From: an uncultured Eubacteriales bacterium
Lineage (GTDB): Bacteria > Bacillota > Clostridia > Lachnospirales > Lachnospiraceae
Direction: 5' to 3'
Length of the DNA: 6,702 nt
Assembly (NCBI GenBank): GCA_900313855.1
Contig: OMSZ01000029.1
Location: forward strand, 1-6,702
The position numbers and the translations under genes were made by a program. Below are positions 1-6,206 of this stretch, in pieces; the first letter of the stretch is position 1, and the number at the start of each line of letters is the position of its first letter. The notes beneath the pieces were generated by a model. The model saw only the letters and a program-made list of their open reading frames with translations. It searched no databases and had not been told where the DNA came from.

Positions 1-134
1 CCGCTATTATTCTTAGCGACCGCCTCTAATACTTCTGTAGACGGCGTTCCGGGATATCCCGATACCACACCTACTCCCGCTGCCATAGCTCCAAGCGCTA
101 TCGCCTCGTTACCCATCAAAAATTCTTTATGCAT
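1..134 (-). CDS. iorA: Indolepyruvate:ferredoxin oxidoreductase, alpha subunit (N-terminal 44 residues, cut by window edge)
   Basis: The product begins [17 protein letters not shown] and continues with [15 protein letters not shown]. The GNEAIA.GA and SGYPGTPS.E blocks are the N-terminal signature of the thiamine-diphosphate-dependent alpha subunit of indolepyruvate:ferredoxin oxidoreductase. With a beta subunit (IorB), this cytoplasmic enzyme oxidatively decarboxylates aryl pyruvates such as indolepyruvate to acyl-CoA and reduces ferredoxin, in aromatic amino acid fermentation. The ATG is supported by AGGAAAG (141-147) six bases upstream. Only about 44 of some 580-600 expected residues are inside the window, so the catalytic and ferredoxin domains cannot be checked. 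The 107-bp gap to the preceding gene holds a possible promoter, which suggests a separate transcript. A related 2-oxoacid:ferredoxin oxidoreductase is the main alternative. Confidence 0.85.
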   Translation of the reverse strand, partial: MHKEFLMGNEAIALGAMAAGVGVVSGYPGTPSTEVLEAVAKNNS

Positions 135-189
135 AATATTCTTTCCTTTTTTCTTTTACAATAAAATGATTTAATTACAATATACCAGT

Positions 190-219
190 ATATAATAACA
201 TGAAAACGGATAAATACAA
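190..219 (-). promoter_or_regulatory. Possible promoter of iorA
   Basis: On the minus strand TTGTAT (214-219) lies 16 bp before TATTAT (192-197), or 18 bp before the overlapping TTATAT (190-195). Either pairing is a fair vegetative-sigma promoter. The region is very AT-rich, so chance matches are easy. An inverted repeat at 180-193 (ATATAC, CA, GTATAT) overlaps the -10 box and could be an operator. Confidence 0.4.
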
Positions 220-241
220 TAATTTTTTAGTTTCCAAAAGA

Positions 242-448
242 TTACGAAAAACTATCATAGGTATTTGTCACAATCCTCTTTCCTGCCTGTCCCGCTGCCT
301 TTAATCTTTTATCATAATAATTCTTAAAATCCTCATAAGCTTTTGCGGGACTGTCATACCTGACTCCCTTTTCAAACTGTATATCCAGAAACTGGTCCAT
401 TTCCTCGCCGTATCGCTTTAAATATTCTATATTACTTTCTTTTTCCAT
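242..448 (-). CDS. Small hypothetical protein, 68 aa
   Basis: I do not recognise this protein. It is an intact 68-residue frame with a convincing start: ATG preceded by AGGAAG (455-460) at a six-base spacing. The sequence is hydrophilic, rich in Lys, Glu, Asp and Tyr, with no signal peptide or membrane segment. The first ~50 residues look mostly helical (for example IEYLKRYGEEMDQFLDIQF and AYEDFKNYYDKRLKAA), and the C-terminus is probably disordered. It lies in the same direction between the chemoreceptor gene and iorA. It is separated from the chemoreceptor by a terminator and a hairpin repeat, so it is probably not translated from that message. It is likely a soluble helical protein of unknown role. 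Confidence 0.7.
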   Translation of the reverse strand: MEKESNIEYLKRYGEEMDQFLDIQFEKGVRYDSPAKAYEDFKNYYDKRLKAAGQAGKRIVTNTYDSFS

Positions 449-484
449 TACTCTCTTCCTTTTTATTTCATCAGAAGGAGTCCT

Positions 485-526
485 GCGTTTTTACTTTATA
501 GAAAATAAAGCTTCCTTCAAAGTAAA
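485..526 (-). repeat. 42-nt hairpin repeat, copy B
   Basis: On the minus strand this block runs from TTTACTTT to AAAAACGC and can be aligned without gaps to 2488-2529, with 34 of 42 positions identical by my count. Its arms (TTTTTACTTT at 488-497 and AAAGTAAAAA at 519-528) pair perfectly, but the interior pairs poorly, unlike copy A. It directly follows the chemoreceptor terminator and precedes the 68-aa gene. Confidence 0.6.
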
Positions 527-563
527 AAAGCGGGCTCTCTGTATATTAGAAATACCCGCTTTT
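526..563 (-). terminator. Intrinsic terminator of the chemoreceptor gene
   Basis: A perfect 9-bp stem (526-534, AAAAGCGGG, with 555-563) encloses a 20-nt loop. On the minus strand the stem ends in a T-tract (CTTTTTTAC), 40 bp after the chemoreceptor stop codon. The large loop is the only weak point. Confidence 0.75.
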
Positions 564-602
564 AGAAATTTTATACTTGTCAATTATTATCAGTCAACCT
601 GA

Positions 603-2312
603 TCACAATTTGAAATGGTTAACCTCATCAAGCAACTCATTAGTCATCTCTTTACTTGAATCCGCCTCTTCACCGATATGACCAAGATGTACAGACATAT
701 CAAGAGTTTTCTCTGTGGCAAGATTAACGCCGCGCGCAGCCTCTTCAACAACTGTATTGACACTATCGGTATGCTCCTTAACATCCTCAATGTCCTTGCT
801 TATCTTTGCGCTGAATTCTGCGCATTCCTGCATTATCTCATCTATACGCTCAGCACTCTTTCTGTATTCATCACTGGTATTCACAAGATCTCCATAACCC
901 TTCATCACATTCTCATTGATGAATTCTATCATTGCAGCAGCTTCCTTAGCAAGATCATTAACGGCAGCTATAACCTCCGCAGAAATTGTCTGTATCTCTG
1001 TTGCAACTGTTGCCGAATTGGTTGCCAACTGTCCGATCTCAGTAGCTACTACTGCAAATCCGCGTCCTGCCTCACCTGCTCTTGCAGCCTCTATGGAAGC
1101 ATTTAATGCCAAAAGATTGGTCTGATCCGTAATATCTATAATATTATCCGTAAGTATTCTGATACGGTCGACAGCCTTTGATCTCTCAATTCTGCTCTGT
1201 ACGGTTTTCTCCATTGTATCCACACGTAATGTAGCATTCTCCTTCTCAGCAACCGCCTGATCTCCTACACGTATCGCATCCTCCTTCATGGTATCAGAGA
1301 ATTCGCTTCCCTCACGTATCTTATTGTCAATATTGGCAAACGCATCAGCTATCTCATTCATAAGCTGAGCAATATTATTCATTGATGAGGCTGTTCCTTC
1401 CATTGAAGCCGAAAGCTCTTCCATTGCAGAGCTTACCTCTGTTGCATCCTCTCTGGAATCCTGCATATCCCGCGAAATATTGGTTGTAGCCTTCTGTAAT
1501 GAATCCGAATCCTTAGTGATATTAACAAGAATTTCTCTTACAAACCATAACAGTTTGTTGATATTCTCACCGATCAACTCAAATTCATCACCCGATGTAA
1601 TAACGATAGCCTTGGTAAGATCACCGTCGCCCTCTATAAGATCAACAATACTATCGTTAAGAAGAACAAAACCTGAACGGAAGCTGTTACTAATAATAAA
1701 CAGTATCACAGCGCCGACTGCAAGAACGATCAGGCAGATAATAATGATCATAGAAAGGATACCCTTTGTCTGCTCATCAACCGAATTGGCACTTACATCA
1801 ACTACCGCAATACCTACAATATCACCTTCACTGTATATTGGACTAAATGCGCTAAGATGTGTTCCCCATTCATCAGTATATGGTTCTTCGCTGACAGTAG
1901 TCTGTCCCTTGTACGCACCCTCAATCTCATCAGCCCAGTCATATTCATCACCGGGAAGTCCAGGATCATCCGGATCCGAATCCACTAAGAATACAGCATG
2001 CTTAGCGCTGTCGGACTTAACTGTATATACATATTCAACACCACTGTTATCAAGAAAAACAGTAAGCTCATCTTTGATCTTAGCATATTCCTCTGACCCT
2101 TCCGAGCCTGCCTCAATAACCGATAACAGATCCCCGCTCACCGATGAAGCCACACATTTATCAATGTTCATCGCATTCTCTTTGATCTGTGTTACAAGCA
2201 CCTTCTTTGACTTATTATACATCAGAACACCCATAACAATATCCGATACAATAAGCAGGGCAATTATTGAAACAAAAATCTTAACAGCTATGCTTCTTTT
2301 TCTAACCTTCAT
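603..2312 (-). CDS. Methyl-accepting chemotaxis protein with an extracellular Cache-like sensor
   Basis: This is a 569-residue membrane chemoreceptor that signals through CheA/CheW to the flagellar motor. Membrane segments lie at about 11-31 and 187-207. Between them is a ~150-residue external sensor of Cache type, recognisable by a YVYTV block near 94-98 and FSPIY...GIAVVDVS at 156-174. A HAMP domain follows at about 208-262 (GDGDLTK, 228-234). The cytoplasmic four-helix hairpin has its conserved tip at about 390-425 ([18 protein letters not shown], then GRGFAVVA), which binds CheA and CheW. The protein ends [10 protein letters not shown] without a CheR-docking pentapeptide. The start is fixed by AGGAGG (2322-2327), nine bases from the ATG. 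The ligand is unknown; the acidic stretch DSDPDDPG (111-118) is typical of this sensor type but not diagnostic. Transcription appears to pass through a structured leader with its own terminator (2348-2552). Confidence 0.95.
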   Translation of the reverse strand: MKVRKRSIAVKIFVSIIALLIVSDIVMGVLMYNKSKKVLVTQIKENAMNIDKCVASSVSGDLLSVIEAGSEGSEEYAKIKDELTVFLDNSGVEYVYTVKSDSAKHAVFLVDSDPDDPGLPGDEYDWADEIEGAYKGQTTVSEEPYTDEWGTHLSAFSPIYSEGDIVGIAVVDVSANSVDEQTKGILSMIIIICLIVLAVGAVILFIISNSFRSGFVLLNDSIVDLIEGDGDLTKAIVITSGDEFELIGENINKLLWFVREILVNITKDSDSLQKATTNISRDMQDSREDATEVSSAMEELSASMEGTASSMNNIAQLMNEIADAFANIDNKIREGSEFSDTMKEDAIRVGDQAVAEKENATLRVDTMEKTVQSRIERSKAVDRIRILTDNIIDITDQTNLLALNASIEAARAGEAGRGFAVVATEIGQLATNSATVATEIQTISAEVIAAVNDLAKEAAAMIEFINENVMKGYGDLVNTSDEYRKSAERIDEIMQECAEFSAKISKDIEDVKEHTDSVNTVVEEAARGVNLATEKTLDMSVHLGHIGEEADSSKEMTNELLDEVNHFKL

Positions 2313-2347
2313 AACCTTATCCCTCCTACAATCTTCGCAAATGTACT

Positions 2348-2371
2348 AAAAAAAGTTTCGCTCGCGAAACT
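2348..2371 (-). terminator. Intrinsic terminator inside the chemoreceptor leader
   Basis: On the minus strand AGTTTCG, loop CGAG and CGAAACT form a 7-bp stem-loop (2354-2371) whose last T begins a seven-T run (2348-2354). It ends only about 20 bp before the AGGAGG of the chemoreceptor gene. It could end transcripts from the phosphodiesterase gene, but with a promoter at 2559-2588 it would also stop transcripts heading into the chemoreceptor gene, as an attenuator does. Confidence 0.7.
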
Positions 2372-2490
2372 CTCGCGCCGGCGTTGCATGTCCAGTGGAC
2401 ATGCGTTCAACGCGGACCGTAGCAGAGCGAAGACCGCGGTTGCTGCAAGCAACAATTTCCAAACGCGCGAGTGTGCATCCCCGGGGAGCG
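2372..2490 (-). ncRNA. GC-rich multi-branched structured RNA element (copy 1)
   Basis: This ~120-bp block is far richer in GC than its surroundings and is full of nested inverted repeats. An outer stem pairs 2372-2378 (CTCGCGC) with 2465-2471 (GCGCGAG). Inside are GCGTT 2381-2385 with 2409-2413, enclosing a perfect 8-bp arm GCATGTCC 2386-2393 with 2397-2404; CGCGG 2411-2415 with 2434-2438; and GTTGCT 2439-2444 with 2448-2453. No protein frame explains it. It resembles 6642-6702 in layout and in its ends (GCGCCGG and GTG.GCATCC on the plus strand). It may be a cis-acting leader RNA or a member of a dispersed palindromic repeat family; I do not recognise a named class. Confidence 0.6.
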
Positions 2491-2529
2491 TTTTTGCTTT
2501 ATTGGAAACGAAGTTTCCTGTAAAGTAAA
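2488..2529 (-). repeat. 42-nt hairpin repeat, copy A
   Basis: The plus-strand arms 2493-2509 and 2513-2529 form a 17-bp stem with two G-T wobbles, one T-T mismatch and a three-base loop. The block matches 485-526 without gaps at about 34 of 42 positions. On the minus strand both copies start TTTACTTT directly after a preceding hairpin. It lies early in the predicted chemoreceptor leader. Confidence 0.65.
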
Positions 2530-2558
2530 TAATCCTGCGAAAAATATTCTCAGGATTA
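2530..2558 (-). terminator. Weak terminator-like hairpin after the phosphodiesterase gene
   Basis: TAATCCTG (2530-2537) pairs perfectly with CAGGATTA (2551-2558) across a 13-nt loop. On the minus strand it is followed by the T-rich TTTACTTT. It could end the phosphodiesterase transcript 46 bp after its stop, though the T-tract is interrupted. It also overlaps the predicted start of the chemoreceptor transcript. Confidence 0.4.
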
Positions 2559-2588
2559 ATTATATAATATTCTAATACACTTCGTCAA
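2559..2588 (-). promoter_or_regulatory. Strong sigma-A-type promoter of the chemoreceptor gene
   Basis: On the minus strand TTGACG (2583-2588) and a perfect TATAAT (2559-2564) are 18 bp apart. They start 15 bp after the phosphodiesterase stop codon. The predicted transcript starts near 2552, which gives the chemoreceptor gene a leader of about 240 nt. No flagellar sigma-28 type promoter is visible nearer the gene. Confidence 0.65.
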
Positions 2589-2603
2589 TTTCAAAATTAC
2601 TTT

Positions 2604-4523
2604 TTACGCAATCTCTCTTTCGAAATATTCCGTAAGCCTTTCGATCGGGATCGGCTTTGAATATTTATATCCTTGAAGATATCTCGCGCACATATTCATG
2701 CATTTCTCTTCATCTTCAACCGTCTCGATCCCCTCATACAGTACATCATAATTCATATCCGAGAACATCCTCGCAAGATGATATACCATCTTCTGTGCCT
2801 TATAATCCGTCTCGCAGGCTAAGACTAATGATCTGTCAAATTTAATTATATCAAACGGAAGTTCCATTATTCTCTCAAAATTAGAATAACCCGTTCCGAA
2901 ATCGTCAAGATAGAACTTGATTCCATGTTTTCTCAATTCGTTGATCTTTCCCTTCATTATCACAAAGTCATCATCATTCTGACTCTCAGTAATCTCAACC
3001 GCTATCTTCTCATAAGGTATTCCGCTCGCTTCTATTATATCATTGATATCCTTACAGAAATTTTCATCCCTGACCTCAGACACAGAGAAATTGACTGATA
3101 TCCTTTTCACAAAATACATACAGTCAAGCATGGACTTAATATGCAGGCATGTCTTATGAAGAATTATCCTGCTCAATGTATGAATATAATTATTCTCCTC
3201 CGCAACCTTAATGAATCTGTCAGGAAATACCAGACCCGTTTTCTCAAGATTAAGACGCATCAATGCTTCTGCTGTATCATACTTACCCGTTATAATATTA
3301 AATACCGGCTGGCAATAAACCTCAACTCTCGGATCGTCAAGATCCTTCTTTGAATTAATATCAGAAAGCTGATTCAATATATACTTATACTCATTGTAAT
3401 CATTAACATCCTTCTCTTCTATAAAGTGGACATCATTCTCTTTCATCTTAGATTCAATAAACCTGATCAATCCCACATAATCGCTGCCCGTTTTGATCTG
3501 CTCGACCATCTTAGACACCGTTATCTTGAAATCCTTCTTATATTTGGGATATTCTTCTTCAAAGCATGTTAATATATGATTAACCGAGTTCTCGTACGCC
3601 GGATTCTTGTCAATATCGATAACCAGCATCATACGAACGCTTGTGATCTGAAAAAGAACTGCACCCTTGAAAAAGTCACCATAAAAATGACGTATAGTCT
3701 CTTGTATCTCCCTTGGGTATTTCTTACCGGTCCCCTCATAATCATGCATGAAAAGACTCATAAACAGCAGCTTCTGCTTATGTAAATGAGCATACTTGAC
3801 CATATCCTCAAACGCCATAACATTAACGGCGCCGATCTCTATATCGAAAGGATTGGCATGGATCAGATATAACAAAGTAAATATCGGGAAAAGAAATGTA
3901 GCAGTTGTAAATGATGTCTGATGAAAATATGCCTGAATCACCATCAGAGATACCGATACAAAATACGAACGGATCACCCCGCGCATAAAAGGCCTGACTA
4001 ACCTGTTGCGATACTTCACCATCATAAATAATAATATTGACACATAGAAAATATACGAAAACGAAAACGCATTAAAGCCCTCAACGACCTCGCCGCTTTC
4101 CGTTATATGAAAACCGAACTTAAGAATTGAACCTAATACCTCATAGGCAAATGTAATCCCATACCCGACTGCCGCAAGAATTATATACCTTTTATCAGAA
4201 TCCTTATCAAGACGCAGTGGTATCATAGCATAAAGAACAAGCAGGAAAAGAATAGAGAACAAGAGCATATGATATGTGATCCTGAAAAAATAAATGACCG
4301 GTACGGAAAAAACATCAAGATTGTTAAGCGATACATGGAAGATAACATTCATAAGTCCCGAAAGCATAAGCAGTCCTATCATTATTCGAAACAGCATGAA
4401 ACTCCTGGTCTTGCTTATATACGCCGAACCTATAAGAATTATAAAGACAAAGCAGGTCGAAACCACAATAAGATCACCGACCGGCGAGTAATTATCATAA
4501 TAAATAATTGCTCTATCTATCAT
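2604..4523 (-). CDS. Membrane c-di-GMP phosphodiesterase: 7-TM region, degenerate GGDEF, EAL domain
   Basis: This 639-residue inner-membrane protein is predicted to hydrolyse c-di-GMP to pGpG. Residues ~15-222 contain about seven hydrophobic segments, probably a sensor of unidentified ligand. Residues ~235-380 have the size and position of a GGDEF domain, but the active loop is gone: where R..GGDEF is expected the sequence reads FQITSVRMMLVI. The EAL domain (~395-635) looks complete: EAL at 419-421, N478 (SVNFS), E510 (EITES), D540-D541 (LDDFGTGYS), K561 (IKFDRS), E597/E600 (EGIETVE) and Q617 (QGYKYSKPI). These are the metal, substrate and catalytic residues of active enzymes. The start chosen is ATG at 4523, with AGGGGG (4530-4535) six bases upstream; a TTG 45 bp further upstream lacks a ribosome site. 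It has its own promoter and lies just ahead of the chemoreceptor gene, which fits motility control. Confidence 0.9.
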   Translation of the reverse strand: MIDRAIIYYDNYSPVGDLIVVSTCFVFIILIGSAYISKTRSFMLFRIMIGLLMLSGLMNVIFHVSLNNLDVFSVPVIYFFRITYHMLLFSILFLLVLYAMIPLRLDKDSDKRYIILAAVGYGITFAYEVLGSILKFGFHITESGEVVEGFNAFSFSYIFYVSILLFMMVKYRNRLVRPFMRGVIRSYFVSVSLMVIQAYFHQTSFTTATFLFPIFTLLYLIHANPFDIEIGAVNVMAFEDMVKYAHLHKQKLLFMSLFMHDYEGTGKKYPREIQETIRHFYGDFFKGAVLFQITSVRMMLVIDIDKNPAYENSVNHILTCFEEEYPKYKKDFKITVSKMVEQIKTGSDYVGLIRFIESKMKENDVHFIEEKDVNDYNEYKYILNQLSDINSKKDLDDPRVEVYCQPVFNIITGKYDTAEALMRLNLEKTGLVFPDRFIKVAEENNYIHTLSRIILHKTCLHIKSMLDCMYFVKRISVNFSVSEVRDENFCKDINDIIEASGIPYEKIAVEITESQNDDDFVIMKGKINELRKHGIKFYLDDFGTGYSNFERIMELPFDIIKFDRSLVLACETDYKAQKMVYHLARMFSDMNYDVLYEGIETVEDEEKCMNMCARYLQGYKYSKPIPIERLTEYFEREIA

Positions 4524-4572
4524 CTGTATCCCCCTAATCAGAATCCGAAAAAATCTGAATGAACCCAATATT

Positions 4573-4601
4573 ATTTTATCTCAAACAAAAAAATGTTACA
4601 A
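4573..4601 (-). promoter_or_regulatory. Promoter of the phosphodiesterase gene
   Basis: On the minus strand TTGTAA (4596-4601), a 17-bp spacer and TAAAAT (4573-4578) form a good vegetative promoter. The predicted start near 4566 leaves a leader of about 43 nt. Confidence 0.6.
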
Positions 4602-4604
4602 GTA

Positions 4605-4632
4605 AAATCTAACAATTTTAATTGTTAGATTT
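4605..4632. promoter_or_regulatory. Perfect 28-bp palindrome upstream of the phosphodiesterase promoter
   Basis: AAATCTAACAATT (4605-4617), two bases, then its exact reverse complement (4620-4632). It ends three bases upstream of the -35 box, centred near -52 from the predicted start. That position suits a dimeric activator, and the repeat is too AT-rich to be a good terminator. No known regulator can be named. Confidence 0.5.
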
Positions 4633-4637
4633 GCACA

Positions 4638-4662
4638 AAAGGATCGGGTGTACCGATCCTTT
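4638..4662. terminator. Terminator-like hairpin downstream of the aldolase locus
   Basis: AAAGGATCGG (4638-4647) pairs perfectly with 4653-4662 across a five-base loop. On the minus strand it ends in TTTT and then GTGC, a short T-tract. It is the only good stem-loop between the aldolase transcript and the phosphodiesterase promoter, so it probably ends the former. Confidence 0.55.
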
Positions 4663-4670
4663 CGTTTCTA

Positions 4671-4736
4671 TCACTGCTCTGCTTTAAGCAGTTGGTTTAT
4701 AATATCTATTTCAACTTTGATCGTCCAGTTAAACAT
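4671..4736 (-). CDS. Possible 21-codon microORF
   Basis: An ATG preceded four bases upstream by GGGAGAGG opens a 21-residue frame (MFNWTIKVEI, then a LLKAEQ end) closed by TGA and TAG in succession. The hairpin at 4638-4662 follows within ten bases, so the unit has a ribosome site, start, stop and terminator. The ribosome site AGAGG (4741-4745) can pair with CCTCT (4753-4757) in a small stem-loop that would mask it. The frame is short enough to be chance, and no family is recognisable. Confidence 0.25.
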   Translation of the reverse strand: MFNWTIKVEIDIINQLLKAEQ

Positions 4737-4790
4737 TCATCCTCTCCCGACAAGAGGTGATCACAGTAAACAGCTTAATTCTTTATCCCC

Positions 4791-4985
4791 TCAAGGCTTA
4801 GTGTTATCCTTAACAAAAGAATGATCGTAATCCCACCTGCGATAATCGTCATCTGTCGCTTTGATGCACCATTTATCCACCATCTTACGATAGTTTTCGG
4901 TAGAAGAAAGCATCTCCTCTATAACTGCATCAACTAAGGCGCCCTCATCATCACAGCTGCTCTGCTTATCCGTAACCTCTGCTCT
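4791..4985 (-). other. 64-codon open frame continuing in phase after the aldolase stop
   Basis: Reading on past the aldolase UGA in the same frame gives 64 sense codons and then TGA (4791-4793). The product looks protein-like: acidic, with a likely helix (ALVDAVIEEMLSSTENYRKM) and a charged aromatic stretch (DDDYRRWDYDH). No in-frame start with a ribosome site is visible: the only early ATG (4913) has GAGGAG directly abutting it. It could be a C-terminal extension reached by stop-codon readthrough, a recently lost part of the enzyme, a decayed separate gene, or chance. Confidence 0.35.
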
Positions 4986-5963
4986 TCAATCCTGAATAAC
5001 GATCTCCTTATAGAATTCACAGTAATCCTCTCTGCCATCCTTAGTAAATGCGATCGCTGTTCTCGGATGCTGATTAAGAATACCCGTCATCATGTACTGG
5101 AGGTCATAGCCCCATCTGATTCCCTCTTTCTCAAGCGGCTTCATATGATTCTCCACAAACTGCAACACAGGGTAAATGTTAAACTTAGGATTTCTAAGGA
5201 AGCCTAACAAAAGCTCCATCTGACAGTTACCTGCGCCACGTCCCATTCCGGAATATGTTGCATCTAACCAGTTAACACCGTCACCAACCGCCTCTATAGT
5301 ATTGGCAAATGCAAGCTGCTGATTATTATGAGCATGCATTCCAACCTGTTTGCCATACTTTGTAGCAAACTCCATGAAAATGTCTGCTATACGTGCGATC
5401 TGCTCAGGATATAATGATCCAAAGCTGTCTACAATATAGAAGGTATTAACCGGCGACTGTCCGAGCACATCAAGCGCAACCTTAAGGTCTGTCTCCTGAC
5501 CATTAGATATTGCCATAATATTACATGTTGTCTCATATCCTTTATTCGTCGCATCCTCTATCATATCTACTGCTGCCGGAATCGTACTAAGATATGTTGC
5601 TACTCTTACAAGATCAACCGGACTCTCGCTCTTTGGCGCGATATCCTGCTTGTAATTGCATCGTCCAACATCAGCCATGACCGCAAGCTTAAGTCCCGTA
5701 TTCTCGTTCTCGCCAATAACAGCACGGATATCATCATCATCACAGAACTTCCACTTTCCGAACTTATCGACATCAAACATAGTCTTGTCAGCCTTATAAC
5801 CTATCTCCATATAATCAACACCGGCTCTTATATTAGCCTGGTATAAATCCTTTACAAACTGATCAGTGAAATAGAAATCATTCACCAATCCTCCATCTCT
5901 TAATGTTGCGTCTAATACCTTTACCTCGGGACGGAATCCCATAAGCTTAGATATCTCTTTCAT
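4986..5963 (-). CDS. DRE-TIM metallolyase family aldolase (4-hydroxy-2-oxovalerate aldolase-like)
   Basis: This 325-residue cytoplasmic protein is a TIM barrel of the HMG-CoA lyase/4-hydroxy-2-oxovalerate aldolase superfamily, which cleaves or forms C-C bonds next to a 2-oxo or acyl-CoA group using a divalent metal. Visible signature: LDATLRDGG (17-25), with R22 and D23 of the catalytic RD pair; E53 (MEIGY); VDSFGSLYP (178-186); the metal-binding HAH of GMHAHNN (208-214); and GMGRGAGN (239-246). It ends near HPRTAIAF...DYCEFYKEIV, the usual end for this subfamily. It lacks the long C-terminal domain that DmpG-type enzymes use to channel acetaldehyde to a dehydrogenase, and no such dehydrogenase is nearby, so the substrate is uncertain. 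ATG at 5963 is chosen over GTG at 5972 because AAAGGAG (5972-5978) is eight bases from it. Confidence 0.85.
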   Translation of the reverse strand: MKEISKLMGFRPEVKVLDATLRDGGLVNDFYFTDQFVKDLYQANIRAGVDYMEIGYKADKTMFDVDKFGKWKFCDDDDIRAVIGENENTGLKLAVMADVGRCNYKQDIAPKSESPVDLVRVATYLSTIPAAVDMIEDATNKGYETTCNIMAISNGQETDLKVALDVLGQSPVNTFYIVDSFGSLYPEQIARIADIFMEFATKYGKQVGMHAHNNQQLAFANTIEAVGDGVNWLDATYSGMGRGAGNCQMELLLGFLRNPKFNIYPVLQFVENHMKPLEKEGIRWGYDLQYMMTGILNQHPRTAIAFTKDGREDYCEFYKEIVIQD

Positions 5964-6023
5964 TTTGATCACTCCTTTACTTATGCCTTACTGTATTACG
6001 GCTAATATTATTCACCGTACCGT

Positions 6024-6053
6024 TTCAGCACTTTAACGCGTCAAAGCGCTGAA
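6024..6053 (-). promoter_or_regulatory. 5' leader stem-loop of the aldolase transcript
   Basis: TTCAGCACTTT (6024-6034) pairs with AAAGCGCTGAA (6043-6053) with one mismatch around an eight-base loop. It begins about three bases after the predicted transcription start, so the message would start with this stem. It may stabilise the RNA or be part of a control element. Confidence 0.45.
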
Positions 6054-6062
6054 CTGTTTTGT

Positions 6063-6091
6063 ACTATATCATGAATCAACCGCCTTGTAAA
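6063..6091 (-). promoter_or_regulatory. Promoter of the aldolase gene
   Basis: On the minus strand TTTACA (6086-6091), a 17-bp spacer and TATAGT (6063-6068) form a near-consensus promoter. The predicted start near 6056 gives a ~93-nt leader. Confidence 0.65.
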
Positions 6092-6142
6092 GTCTTTTTT
6101 GAAAAATGTTTGTAAGTCTTTTTTTGAAAACCTTTGTTAGTC
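6085..6142 (-). repeat. Three direct motif copies at 24-bp spacing upstream of the aldolase promoter
   Basis: On the minus strand the motif appears as GACTAACAA (6134-6142), GACTTACAA (6110-6118) and GACTTTACAA (6085-6094). Successive GAC ends are exactly 24 bp apart. The last copy contains the -35 box. The first two intervals between copies are A-rich and similar, so this is also an imperfect tandem repeat. It may be a set of operator sites or a product of slippage. Confidence 0.5.
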
Positions 6143-6143
6143 T

Positions 6144-6206
6144 TCACTCAAAACTATCTGCAGCATAATTAAGCAGATAATCCTCTCCCTTATCAAATAA
6201 GAGCAT
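6144..6206 (-). pseudogene. Possible 3' remnant of a third gene
   Basis: A 20-codon frame that overlaps the broken end of the ABC fragment in another phase reads FDKGEDYLLNYAADSFE and then TGA. The composition resembles a protein C-terminus, and it starts just where the ABC homology ends. If real, it is the tail of whatever gene was joined there by deletion. It is too short to identify and could be chance. A small stem-loop (6155-6161 with 6173-6179) lies within it. Confidence 0.2.

Noticed and set aside
678..1125. Several 60-142 codon plus-strand frames
   Set aside because: All overlap the conserved signalling domain of the chemoreceptor in antisense and lack recognisable domains.
1480..2349. 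A 289-codon open frame on the plus strand
   Set aside because: It lies entirely antisense to the chemoreceptor gene and its leader. Its Ser/Thr/Ile-rich product has no family features, and the opposite frame is an unmistakable chemoreceptor.
2348..2552. A c-di-GMP riboswitch (GEMM-I or class II) in the chemoreceptor leader
   Set aside because: The conserved GEMM core and its tetraloop-receptor pattern are not visible, and the arms here are simple palindromes.
4269..4562. A 97-codon plus-strand frame opposite the start of the phosphodiesterase gene
   Set aside because: It is antisense to the membrane region of a well-supported gene, and its Lys/Tyr/Ile-rich product is typical of a shadow frame.
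4524..4568. A TTG start extending the phosphodiesterase by 15 residues
   Set aside because: It has no ribosome site and nearly coincides with the predicted transcription start, while ATG at 4523 has AGGGGG at good spacing.
4950..4988. Selenocysteine insertion at the aldolase UGA
   Set aside because: No clear SECIS-like stem-loop with a bulged loop follows the UGA, and the family has no known selenocysteine near its C-terminus.
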